Below, piece by piece: positions 1 through 6,138 of a stretch of 6,499 nucleotides of DNA. Source of the stretch: JAAYZK01 sp964535025 (lineage in GTDB: Bacteria; Planctomycetota; Phycisphaerae; SM23-33; FEN-1343); assembly GCA_964535025.1 (NCBI GenBank), contig CAZHRW010000275.1:1-6499 (forward strand). The letters are read 5' to 3'. How positions within the stretch are numbered: position 1 is the first letter of the stretch; every line of letters starts with the position of its first letter. The notes beneath the pieces are model-generated. The model was given only the letters and a program-made list of their open reading frames with translations. It was not told the origin of the DNA and ran no database searches. The translations under genes were made by a program, and so were the position numbers.

Positions 1-70
1 CCGTCGGTCCGGGGCGATCCACGAGATCAGCCCGCTAAGAATGGGACTATGATCCCGCAAAATGCCGCCG

Positions 71-85
71 GCCGGGAGACCCGGC
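71..85 (-). terminator. GC-rich hairpin 18 bp past the efflux gene stop
   Basis: A perfect 6-bp stem (GCCGGG/CCCGGC) with a 3-nt loop lies just beyond the stop codon of the minus-strand efflux gene. On the minus strand it is followed by CGGCGGCATTTTG, so a short T-run comes only about 7 nt later. On the plus strand a TTT follows the stem directly. It may mark the 3' end of the efflux mRNA, but it is not a textbook rho-independent terminator in either direction. Confidence 0.3.
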
Positions 86-103
86 TTTCATAGCTTCTAA
101 AGC

Positions 104-1507
104 CTACCTTCCGTCGTCCGCCCATCCGCCGGCGAGCGCCCGATACAGCTCGATCCGCCCCAACACCAGCTCCAGCCGTGCCGCCAGGTACTGCCGCTGC
201 AGGCTCTGGTAGCTCTGCAGGGCGGTCAGGTAGCGGAGGAAGTCGGTGGTGCCCTTGGTGTAGTTTTCGAGCGTCTGGTCGGTCGCCTGGCGGGCCAGGG
301 CGAGCTGCTCGGCGAGGCTGGCGACGTACTCGCCCTGGCGGCGCTCGCGGACGAGGGCGTCCTCGACCTCGGCCAGCGAGACGACGACCGCCTGGCCGTA
401 CGCGTGCAGCGCCTCGGCCGCGACGGCCCGTGTGCGGTCCACCTCCGCCCGCAGGCGCCCGCCCTCAAACAGCGGGGCCGTCAGGTTCGCCGCCAGGGAG
501 GCGAACCAGTTGTCGAACAGGTCGCCGACCCGCCCGGCGGCGGTCGCGGCGTCGGCCGAGAGGCTCAGGCGGGGGAACTGGTCGGCGATCGCCGCCGCCA
601 GTTGCCCGTCGGCGGCCTGCACCCGGCGGGCCGCGGCCGCGACGTCCGGACGACGATGCACCCACGCGGCGGGCACGCCCGTCGCCGGCAGCGGCGGCAG
701 GTCCGGCAGGGTCGTCGCCGCCGGCCACTGGAGCGCCCCCGGCGCCCGACCGGCCAGGACCGCCAGGGCGTGCGCCAACGCCGCCTCCGCCGATTGCAGG
801 CGGATCAGCTCGCCCTGGGTCCGCTCGACCAACTGCTTCTGCTGGAGCACGTCGGTGGCGCCGGCGCGGCCCTTGCGGAACTGCAGGGTGATCACGTCGA
901 GGTAGCGGCGGTTGGTGGCGAGCTGCTCGGCGACGAGGTCCTGCCGGGCGCGGGTTTCGACCCACTGGTACCACGTCCGCGCGACCGTCGCCGCCAGGCT
1001 GATCGCCGCGGCCTGGAGGTCCTGCTCGCGGGCCCGCGCCTCCAGCAGGGCCGCCCCGCGGGTCGCCCGGATCCGGCCCCACAGGTCCACCTCGTAGCCG
1101 GCCAGCACGCCCAGCGAATACGACGTCTCGTAATCCCGCCCCGTCCGCGCCGTCCGCTCGACCTCCCGCGACACCCCCGCACGACCGTCCAGCGACGGCC
1201 AGAGGTCCGCCCCGCTGCGCCGCGCGACGGCGCGGGCCTGGTCGAGCCGGTCCCGGACGGCCCACAGGGCGAAGTTGCCCGTGAGGGCCTCCTCGATGAG
1301 GGCGTCGAGACCTTCGTCGTCGAACGCCCGCCACCAGTGATCGGGCGGCTCGGCCTCGCCGGTCGCCGAGAACGCCGCCGGCAGCTCGACCGGCGCCGTT
1401 ACCGGTTTGGGCGTCCACGCGCAGCCGCCGGCCAGCACGGCCGCGACGGCGGCCAGGACCGCCGCGCGGCGGCCGGGCCGTCCGGACGTCCGGTCACCAG
1501 TTGCCAT
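104..1507 (-). CDS. NodT/TolC-type outer-membrane efflux lipoprotein
   Basis: This 467-aa protein belongs to the outer membrane factor family (NodT/OprM type). Such proteins form a trimeric beta-barrel plus periplasmic alpha-helical channel that exports drugs, metals or other small molecules with an inner-membrane pump and a membrane-fusion protein. Visible evidence: a basic N-region, a hydrophobic stretch (15-27) and a lipobox-like LAGGC with Cys29. Family signatures follow in order: WWRAFDDEGLDALIEEAL (58-75), YEVDLWGRIRATR (138-150), RRPDVAAAARRVQAADGQLA (285-304), LTAPLFEGGRLRAEVD (342-357), and the closing GRIELYRALAGGW (450-462). Length is normal and the gene looks intact. I chose the ATG at 1507 because the signal peptide follows at the usual distance; its SD-like AAGGA lies only 2 nt away. 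An in-frame ATG at 1585 would give 493 aa but has no SD. No RND or MFP partner is in the window, so the substrate is unknown. Confidence 0.95.
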   Translation of the reverse strand: MATGDRTSGRPGRRAAVLAAVAAVLAGGCAWTPKPVTAPVELPAAFSATGEAEPPDHWWRAFDDEGLDALIEEALTGNFALWAVRDRLDQARAVARRSGADLWPSLDGRAGVSREVERTARTGRDYETSYSLGVLAGYEVDLWGRIRATRGAALLEARAREQDLQAAAISLAATVARTWYQWVETRARQDLVAEQLATNRRYLDVITLQFRKGRAGATDVLQQKQLVERTQGELIRLQSAEAALAHALAVLAGRAPGALQWPAATTLPDLPPLPATGVPAAWVHRRPDVAAAARRVQAADGQLAAAIADQFPRLSLSADAATAAGRVGDLFDNWFASLAANLTAPLFEGGRLRAEVDRTRAVAAEALHAYGQAVVVSLAEVEDALVRERRQGEYVASLAEQLALARQATDQTLENYTKGTTDFLRYLTALQSYQSLQRQYLAARLELVLGRIELYRALAGGWADDGR

Positions 1508-1661
1508 AATCCTTACCGCTTTCTGTGCACCGGCCCCTGCCCGCCACGCACTCCACGCCCACAACACGTTGCCAATACGGGACATGGAGGATGCTCGCCA
1601 CGGGAGCTCGCCGAACCGTCCGCGCGAGGCGGGCGGTCCGCCCGGCTGATTCAATCCGGGC

Positions 1662-1690
1662 ATTGTACTGGTCCGCTCCCACGGTACAAG
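1662..1690. promoter_or_regulatory. symmetric divergent promoter or operator candidate
   Basis: TTGTAC (1663-1668) and GTACAA (1684-1689) form a perfect 6-bp inverted repeat with half-site centres 21 bp apart, about two helical turns. Read on the minus strand, TTGTAC is spaced 16 bp from TACAAT, a 5/6 match to the -10 consensus pointing toward the efflux gene. Read on the plus strand, TTGTAC is spaced 16 bp from TACAAG, a 4/6 match toward the acetyltransferase. It could be a two-way promoter, a dimeric repressor site, or both. The -35 matches are only 3/6, and planctomycete promoter consensus is poorly known. Confidence 0.3.
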
Positions 1691-1711
1691 CCCTTTGTGC
1701 CTGGCGCCGCG

Positions 1712-1742
1712 GCCGCCACGGGCGACGTCGGCGGCGGTTTTT
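1712..1742 (+). terminator. hairpin plus T5 in the acetyltransferase leader
   Basis: GCCGCC (1712-1717) pairs with GGCGGC (1730-1735) around a 12-nt loop. Two G and then five T (1738-1742) follow, which resembles a rho-independent terminator on the plus strand. No plus-strand gene precedes it, so if transcription starts near 1690 it would sit in the 5' leader of the acetyltransferase mRNA and could act as an attenuator. The short stem and wide loop make this weak, and GC-rich sequence produces such stems by chance. Confidence 0.25.
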
Positions 1743-1796
1743 CGTTGCGTCGCGGCGGGGCATCCGCGCAAAGTTCTCCTTTTCGGACACGTACGT

Positions 1797-1803
1797 GGAG
1801 GAA
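1797..1803 (+). promoter_or_regulatory. ribosome binding site of the acetyltransferase gene
   Basis: GGAGGAA lies 7 nt before the ATG at 1811. This strong Shine-Dalgarno match fixes the start; the same reading frame stays open far upstream, antisense to the efflux gene, so frame length alone would mislead. Confidence 0.8.
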
Positions 1804-1810
1804 ACGTTGG

Positions 1811-3049
1811 ATGCGTGATGAGGTGGTGATCTGTCCGCCGCGGCGGCGGCAGCGCAAGGCGCTGATCGTGATGACCGGGACGGTCTTCGGCGGTCCCTAC
1901 GGCGCCGGGGGCTGGGAGCGGTTCTGCCGCGACGGGTATCTCGACGGGGCGTGCTACGACTGGGCCGCCTCCCGCATCGCCGTGCGGGATGGGCGGATCG
2001 TCGGCCACATCGGCATCTGGGGCCACCGGCGGCGGATCGGCCGCGCGACGGTCCGTTCCGGCGGCCTGGGCGCCGTCTGCACGCACGGCGACGCGCGGGG
2101 CACCGGCCTGGGCCGGCGGCTGATGGAGGCCGTCCTGGCCGCGATGCGGGCCGGCGGCTACGACACCAGCTTCATGGCGGGTATCCCCGGCTTCTACAGC
2201 CGCTTCGGCTGGGTCCCCTTCTGCGGGCGGACCGCCGTGCGCCTGCGGACCGCCGACCTGCCCGCCGACGGGCCGACCGTCCGCCTGCGGCGGGCGCCGC
2301 TGGTGCGGCTGATCCGCGCCGAGGGCCACGTCGGGCGGATCTATCGCCGCGAGCAGGCCGACGTCGTCGGCGCCGCCGTGCGCCCGCTGTTCACGAAGGA
2401 CCACCGCAAGTGGCCGCTGCACGAGCTGCTGACCGACAGCGGGCGGGTGTGCGGGTACGTCGCCGCCGAGGTCGTCACGGGCGGCGACGAGGCCCGGACG
2501 CTCCAGGTGCACGAGTTGGGCGGCGTCGCGACCGCCGCGGGCCGCCGCCGCCTGCTGGCGGCGATCCGGCGCCTCGCCGCCGACGCCGACTGCCGGACCG
2601 TCCGCCTGCCCTGCGGGGCCGACCACCCCCTGGCGGCGTCCCTGCGGGCGCTGACGTGCACGTTCACGGCCGACTACCACCGCAACGGCGCCGACCTCAT
2701 CCGGGTCATCAACCTGCGCTCCACGCTGGCGAAGATGGCCGGCGAGCTGTCCGCCCGCCTGGCCGCGACCGACCTGGCCGGCCGCCGGGGATCGCTGACG
2801 ATCGTCCTGCCGGAGGAGGACGCGACGCTCGTGATGGATCGCGGCCGCGTGCGTGTCGCCGCCGGCGTCGACCCGTCGGCCCCGCGTGTCGGCGGGCCAT
2901 GGCATACGGCAAGGCTGCTGATCGGCGCCGACGACCCGGCGGCCGTCCTCGAAACCGGCGGGGGGGCCTGCCCGCGGCCGGCGCGGCCGTGGGTGGCGGC
3001 CCTGTTCCCCCGCCGTCGTCACCAGAGCCTGCGGATCGACCACTATTGA
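1811..3049 (+). CDS. Eis-like GNAT N-acetyltransferase with C-terminal SCP2-like domain
   Basis: This 412-aa protein likely transfers an acetyl group from acetyl-CoA to an amine on a small molecule or protein in the cytoplasm. Its plan matches the Eis family: an N-terminal GNAT domain (about 15-150), a second degenerate GNAT-like domain (about 155-295) and an SCP2-like domain (about 298-400). The acetyl-CoA loop is ARGTGLGRRLM (95-105), with R96, G97, G99 and G101. PGFYSRFGWVPF (126-137) carries Y129, equivalent by motif to the general-acid tyrosine of Eis (mycobacterial Tyr126). SLTIVLPEEDATLVMD (328-343) is typical of the SCP2-like part. The protein ends ...LRIDHY, so its last residue is aromatic, as in Eis where the C-terminal carboxylate takes part in catalysis. 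It leads a two-gene operon with the M29-like gene 19 bp downstream. The substrate cannot be read from sequence, and aminoglycoside modification should not be assumed. Confidence 0.9.
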   Translation: MRDEVVICPPRRRQRKALIVMTGTVFGGPYGAGGWERFCRDGYLDGACYDWAASRIAVRDGRIVGHIGIWGHRRRIGRATVRSGGLGAVCTHGDARGTGLGRRLMEAVLAAMRAGGYDTSFMAGIPGFYSRFGWVPFCGRTAVRLRTADLPADGPTVRLRRAPLVRLIRAEGHVGRIYRREQADVVGAAVRPLFTKDHRKWPLHELLTDSGRVCGYVAAEVVTGGDEARTLQVHELGGVATAAGRRRLLAAIRRLAADADCRTVRLPCGADHPLAASLRALTCTFTADYHRNGADLIRVINLRSTLAKMAGELSARLAATDLAGRRGSLTIVLPEEDATLVMDRGRVRVAAGVDPSAPRVGGPWHTARLLIGADDPAAVLETGGGACPRPARPWVAALFPRRRHQSLRIDHY

Positions 3050-3057
3050 CATACATT

Positions 3058-3062
3058 GGGAG
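3058..3062 (+). promoter_or_regulatory. ribosome binding site of the M29-like gene
   Basis: GGGAG lies 6 nt before the ATG at 3069, inside the 19-bp gap after the acetyltransferase stop. There is no room for a separate promoter in that gap, which supports co-transcription. Confidence 0.65.
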
Positions 3063-3068
3063 CCGGCC

Positions 3069-4097
3069 ATGCATGAGGACCGTCTGAGGCAGAACGCCCG
3101 CATCACCGTCGAGGTCGCCTGCGGCGTCACGTGCGGCGACAGCGTGCTGATCATCACCGAACGGCAGAGCAAGCCGCCCTACCACGACGACCTCCGGCCG
3201 ATCGCCGCGGCGCTGGCCGAGGCGTGCATCGACCTGGGAGCGCCTCCGACGGTGATGGACATCGGCCTGTACGTCCACTCGACGGCCTTCGAGCAGGGCG
3301 AGCCCCTCAAGCCGCTCATCGCGGCGATCCGGGCGGCCGACGTGTGCATCAACGCCGTCGACTACGTCAACTTCGAGCGCCTCCTCCGCGAGCGGCCGGA
3401 CGAGCCGCTCGCCGTCGACGGGTACATCACCGCCACGCAGCGCTGCTTCGCCCTGCAGAGCCACGGGATGGACCGGTGGGACATCACCGCCGAGCAGGTC
3501 GCCATGATCAACCGCCGTACCGACTGGCTGATGGACCGCCTGCCGGACGGCCGTACGCTGCATATCACGGCGCCGGCGGGCACGGACTTCCGCGTGGGCC
3601 TGCGCGGCGCAACGCCCAACCCCTTCCGCGTCCTCGTGCCGCTGTACGGGGAGGTGGCCCTGGTCCCCGAGTTCGGCACCGAAACGGGCACGCTCATCGT
3701 CGACGGGCCCAGCCAGCGGGGCGTGCGGCCGAGGACCGAACTCGACCGCCGGCCGCTGCGCGTCGACGTCGCCGACGGCCGCGTCACCGGCTGGGACGGC
3801 GACGACGAACAGGTCCGACGCCTCGAAGCGTTCATCGAGGACGCCTCGCCCCGCGCCGACCACGTCGACGAGGTCGGCCTGCTCACCACGGGGATCAAGG
3901 CCAACGACGAGTACTGGTGGGCCGACGGCACGCACCACAGCGACCGCGTCCACGTCGCGCTGGGCAACAACCCCGCCCGCGACGGCCGCGTCCACGGCCA
4001 CGCCCACATGGACCTCGAACTGAACCGCCCCACCGTCCGCCTCGACGACACCGTCATCATCCGCGAGGGTAAGTTCGTCGACGAGAACATCGCGTAA
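3069..4097 (+). CDS. M29-like metallo-aminopeptidase family protein (leucyl aminopeptidase / NicX superfamily)
   Basis: This 342-aa protein resembles the aminopeptidase T/S (peptidase M29) superfamily, which also contains the iron enzyme 2,5-dihydroxypyridine dioxygenase (NicX). An N-terminal alpha/beta part (about 1-160) precedes the metal-binding C-terminal half. Candidate ligands by pattern: E195 in PLYGEVALVPE, E268 in HVDEVGLLTTGIK, H295 in RVHVALGNNP, and H313 with D315 in HAHMDLEL. The order Glu, Glu, His, His-x-Asp matches the two-metal site of M29 enzymes. PTVRLDDTVIIREGKF (321-336) is the usual family C-terminus. There is no signal peptide, so it should be cytoplasmic. It is the second gene of the acetyltransferase operon. 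It may trim N-terminal residues from peptides or act on another small molecule; peptidase versus dioxygenase activity cannot be settled from sequence. The fold family is much more certain than the reaction. Confidence 0.85.
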   Translation: MHEDRLRQNARITVEVACGVTCGDSVLIITERQSKPPYHDDLRPIAAALAEACIDLGAPPTVMDIGLYVHSTAFEQGEPLKPLIAAIRAADVCINAVDYVNFERLLRERPDEPLAVDGYITATQRCFALQSHGMDRWDITAEQVAMINRRTDWLMDRLPDGRTLHITAPAGTDFRVGLRGATPNPFRVLVPLYGEVALVPEFGTETGTLIVDGPSQRGVRPRTELDRRPLRVDVADGRVTGWDGDDEQVRRLEAFIEDASPRADHVDEVGLLTTGIKANDEYWWADGTHHSDRVHVALGNNPARDGRVHGHAHMDLELNRPTVRLDDTVIIREGKFVDENIA

Positions 4098-4109
4098 ACG
4101 CCGCCAAGC

Positions 4110-4832
4110 CTACGGCATCGGGCCCGACACCGCCAGCCATTCCGCGGCTTCGAGTTCGTCGCGGAACTCCTGCGCGTCGGCGGCCTCCAGCAGCGCGGTG
4201 ATGGTGTCGCTCTGGCGGAGCATGCGGCTGAGGCGGGCCAGGACGTGCAGGTGGGTGCGGTCGTCCTTGCAGCAGATCAGGAAGAACAGGCGGGTCAGCG
4301 ACCCGTCCGGCGCCCCGAACGGCAGCCCGCACGGGCTGCGGCCGGCGACGATGAACGAGGCGGCGATGTCGTAGGGCGTGTGCTCCCGCGGGTGGGGCAG
4401 CGCCGCGTCGCGGGTCAGGGCGGTGCTGTGCATCTGCTCGCGCTCGGCGACCGCCTTGTATAACGCATCGGCGGCGTACACCACCCCGCACGCGTCGCCC
4501 ATCGCCACCAGGTCCCGCAGGACGCTGTCGCGCGTACGACTGAGAAGGGGCACGGCGATGCCCCCGGGGGGGATCATGCGATGGACGAGCAGGTCGGCCC
4601 CGTCCATCCCGTGATGGCGGCGGACGCCGGTCTCGATCTCGGCCAGCCGATCGGTGGGCAGCTCGTGCAGTTGCGCCTCGATCCAGTGGTCGATCTCGAT
4701 CTTGCGGAACACGAAGCCGCTGCGGCGCTTCTGGCAGGGCATGCGTCCGCGCGAGGCGAGCTTGTGCACCTCGCGGGCGTCGAGGTGCAGGTAGTCGGCC
4801 ACCTGCTGAGTGTCCATCTGTTCGAACGGCAT
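4110..4832 (-). CDS. helix-turn-helix / PTS EIIA (fructose-nitrogen type) fusion regulator
   Basis: This 240-aa protein joins two modules. Residues 6-52 form an excisionase/MerR-like DNA-binding helix-turn-helix: MDTQQVADYLHLDAREVHKL (6-25), then G29 and the wing region ending KIEIDHWIEAQ (44-54). Residues about 85-235 are a PTS EIIA type-2 domain, with the phosphoacceptor motif ALPHPRE (144-150) and His147, plus the helix HLHVLARLSRML (194-205) typical of the family. Known EIIA domains accept phosphate from HPr; here the domain probably reports phosphorylation state to the DNA-binding module, as PtsN-type regulators do. No EIIB/EIIC permease or HPr lies nearby, which favours regulation over sugar uptake. 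The ATG at 4832 has only a weak SD-like GTGGAT upstream; ATG at 4817 (Met6) is an alternative without a better SD. The gene converges on the M29-like gene with 12 bp between stops and no clear terminator. Confidence 0.9.
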   Translation of the reverse strand: MPFEQMDTQQVADYLHLDAREVHKLASRGRMPCQKRRSGFVFRKIEIDHWIEAQLHELPTDRLAEIETGVRRHHGMDGADLLVHRMIPPGGIAVPLLSRTRDSVLRDLVAMGDACGVVYAADALYKAVAEREQMHSTALTRDAALPHPREHTPYDIAASFIVAGRSPCGLPFGAPDGSLTRLFFLICCKDDRTHLHVLARLSRMLRQSDTITALLEAADAQEFRDELEAAEWLAVSGPMP

Positions 4833-4851
4833 CGGTGTTGATCCACATTCA

Positions 4852-4893
4852 GCGCCGCCCGTCGTCGGGCCGGTCGCCCGTCCGCGGCGGCGT
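4852..4893 (-). other. two-part hairpin in the 5' UTR of the HTH-EIIA gene
   Basis: CGCCGCC (4853-4859) pairs perfectly with GGCGGCG (4886-4892), plus a G-U closing pair at 4852/4893. Inside it CGGGC (4866-4870) pairs with GCCCG (4876-4880) around a 5-nt loop. If transcription starts about 7 nt past the -10 box at 4903-4908, this hairpin would begin within a few nucleotides of the mRNA 5' end, about 20 nt ahead of the start codon. It could stabilise the message or limit ribosome access. The same bases also fold on the other strand, so the orientation rests on the promoter call. Confidence 0.4.
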
Positions 4894-4902
4894 GAATTGC
4901 TT

Positions 4903-4908
4903 ATTATA
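4903..4908 (-). promoter_or_regulatory. consensus -10 box upstream of the HTH-EIIA gene
   Basis: The minus strand reads TATAAT exactly, inside the most A/T-rich patch of this spacer, about 70 bp before the ATG at 4832. A -35 box at 16-18 bp spacing is not recognisable (CCTACG at 17 bp), so activity may depend on an activator or another sigma factor. The plus strand of the same patch reads TATTAT, so a plus-strand use cannot be excluded. Confidence 0.4.
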
Positions 4909-4977
4909 CAACGAATCGGCCACCGCGTAGGGCTCCTTCAGACAATCGCCTCGCAGGGGCGCATTACGGCCGAAAGC

Positions 4978-5021
4978 TTGACTCGCCGGCACCGGACAGC
5001 TAAGCTTAATGTGGATAGATT
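4978..5021 (+). promoter_or_regulatory. weak promoter candidate for the TM/TPR-like gene
   Basis: TTGACT (4978-4983) is a 5/6 match to a -35 box but is followed at 17 bp only by TAAGCT (3/6). A second possibility is CGGACA (4993-4998) with TAGATT (5016-5021) at 17 bp, matching 4/6 each. Either would start transcription 40-65 bp before the ATG at 5071. No pair is good, but this A/T-richer stretch is the likeliest place for the promoter. Confidence 0.2.
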
Positions 5022-5057
5022 CTTACACGTCCGGCCCGCGTTGGGGACCGGTTAGAG

Positions 5058-5063
5058 AAGGAG
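5058..5063 (+). promoter_or_regulatory. ribosome binding site of the TM/TPR-like gene
   Basis: AAGGAG lies 7 nt before the ATG at 5071, a strong Shine-Dalgarno match that supports this start and this strand over the long antisense frame. Confidence 0.8.
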
Positions 5064-5070
5064 CAGACCC

Positions 5071-6093
5071 ATGGCCCACCGGTACGGTCGCTTCACCTGG
5101 CTCGTCTACGTCGCCCGCATCGCCCTGGTCGCCTCGCTTGTCACGCTGGCGGGCGCTTTCGCGCTGACGGTGGGATGGGGGATCTTCGCCTACCGGTGGA
5201 CGGGCGAGATTCCCTGGCTGCTGATCCTCGCGGGCCTGGCCGAACTGGCGGCGGCGCCGATGCTTGTGGTGGCACTGGCCATGGTGCGCCTGTGGGTGAC
5301 CACCTACAGCGCCGTCATGGCGATCAACAGCCGCGTCAGCCGCGCCGAATCGGTCCTGGAGGCGTCGCGGGAACATCTCAAGCAGATCGCCGACGTCAGT
5401 TCCCTCAGCGACCAGGCCAAGATGATGGTCTACCACGACCGCGAGGTCGAGGCGGTCCAGGAGGTGGTCAACGCCTGCCTGGCGCGGCAGGACTACGACC
5501 ACGCCGAGGCCGTCATCACCCGCATGGAGCACCAGTTGGGCTATCGCGACGAAGCGCGGCGTCTGCGCGACCTGGTCGCCGCCAGCCGCAGCGCCACGCG
5601 CGAGGAGACGATCCGCGCCGCCGTGCAGCGGGTCGAGGGGATCATCGAACAGCGCAACTGGGCCCGCGCCCGGCGGGAGGCCGAGCGGCTCGCCGACGTC
5701 TTCCCCGGCAGCGCCCTGGTCGCCGAACTGCCCGACCGCATCACCGAGCGGATGAACGCTCACAAGCGCGACCTCCTCCAGCGCTACGACGAGGCCGTCC
5801 GGCGCAACGACGTCGACCGATCGATCGAACTGCTGCGGGAACTGGACCGCTACCTCACCCCCACCGAGGCGGCGGCCCTCAAGGAGAGCGCCCGCGGGGT
5901 CTTCCGCGCGAAGCTCCACAACCTGGGCGTCCAGTTCGCCGTCGCCGTCACCGAGCAGCGCTGGGCCCACGCCGTCCGCAGCGGCGAGCAGATTATCGCC
6001 GAATTTCCCAACTCCCGCATGGCCGAGGAAGTCAGCTCGAAGCTCGACACGCTCCACCAGTTGGCCGGCCAGCCGGCGGCCGGGGTGGACTAG
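5071..6093 (+). CDS. two-TM membrane protein with four degenerate TPR-like repeats
   Basis: I do not recognise a named family for this 340-aa protein. Two hydrophobic segments (about 12-40 and 48-77) should form a membrane hairpin. A charged helical stretch with coiled-coil character (about 85-130) follows, then four helix-turn-helix repeats near 127-155, 183-218, 235-265 and 286-320. Repeats two and four are clearly alike: EQRNWARARREAERLADVFP (193-212) against TEQRWAHAVRSGEQIIAEFP (294-313), both continuing into a Ser and acidic-rich turn. The spacing resembles TPR or TPR-like solenoids, which usually bind other proteins. The short loop between the TM segments and the basic start suggest the repeat domain faces the cytoplasm, but topology is uncertain. 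It appears to be transcribed alone, divergent from the HTH-EIIA gene. A scaffold or membrane-assembly role is only a guess; no catalytic motif is visible. Confidence 0.85.
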   Translation: MAHRYGRFTWLVYVARIALVASLVTLAGAFALTVGWGIFAYRWTGEIPWLLILAGLAELAAAPMLVVALAMVRLWVTTYSAVMAINSRVSRAESVLEASREHLKQIADVSSLSDQAKMMVYHDREVEAVQEVVNACLARQDYDHAEAVITRMEHQLGYRDEARRLRDLVAASRSATREETIRAAVQRVEGIIEQRNWARARREAERLADVFPGSALVAELPDRITERMNAHKRDLLQRYDEAVRRNDVDRSIELLRELDRYLTPTEAAALKESARGVFRAKLHNLGVQFAVAVTEQRWAHAVRSGEQIIAEFPNSRMAEEVSSKLDTLHQLAGQPAAGVD

Positions 6094-6099
6094 ATGGCT

Positions 6100-6128
6100 T
6101 TTAATCCCCGCGATGACAGCGGCTTAAA
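6100..6128 (+). terminator. stop-proximal hairpin after the TM/TPR-like gene
   Basis: CCGC (6108-6111) pairs with GCGG (6119-6122) around a 7-nt loop. It is flanked by TTTAA (6100-6104) and TTAAA (6124-6128), which also pair if the unpaired bases between the two stems are bulged. It begins 7 nt after the stop codon. No T-run follows, so termination is uncertain; it may only protect the mRNA 3' end. Confidence 0.25.
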
Positions 6129-6138
6129 CATCCCGACG

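Larger units (their letters stand above)
1508..1810. other. divergent intergenic region, 303 bp
   Basis: This spacer separates the minus-strand efflux gene from the plus-strand acetyltransferase and must carry the start signals for both. It holds the symmetric TTGTAC/GTACAA element (1663-1690), a hairpin with a T-run (1712-1742) and the acetyltransferase ribosome binding site (1797-1803). Open frames cross it in both directions but have no plausible start or recognisable protein, so I treat it as noncoding. Confidence 0.7.

Noticed and set aside
1508..1585. Alternative efflux start at ATG 1585, giving 26 more residues
   Set aside because: There is no SD before it, and it would place the signal peptide about 40 residues in, too far from the N-terminus.
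404..1810. In-frame upstream extension of the acetyltransferase
   Set aside because: It would run antisense through the efflux gene. The ATG at 1811 has a strong SD and the domain starts right after it.
104..3172. Very long minus-strand open frame covering the efflux gene and continuing opposite the acetyltransferase
   Set aside because: Only the 104-1507 part has family motifs, a signal peptide and a start. The rest is antisense to a well-supported gene and reads as low-complexity Arg/Gly/Ala/Pro typical of GC-rich shadow frames.
2709..4007. 432-codon minus-strand frame opposite the M29-like gene
   Set aside because: Composition is a mirror of the plus-strand gene (Val/Asp/Arg-rich) with no recognisable domain, while the plus strand has a metal-site pattern and an SD.
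4974..5007. Two AAGCTT copies 28 bp apart in the spacer before the TM/TPR-like gene
   Set aside because: Six-base palindromes with no extended similarity; not enough to claim an operator.
5023..6057. 344-codon minus-strand frame opposite the TM/TPR-like gene
   Set aside because: The plus-strand frame has AAGGAG, TM segments and internal repeats; the minus frame has none of these.
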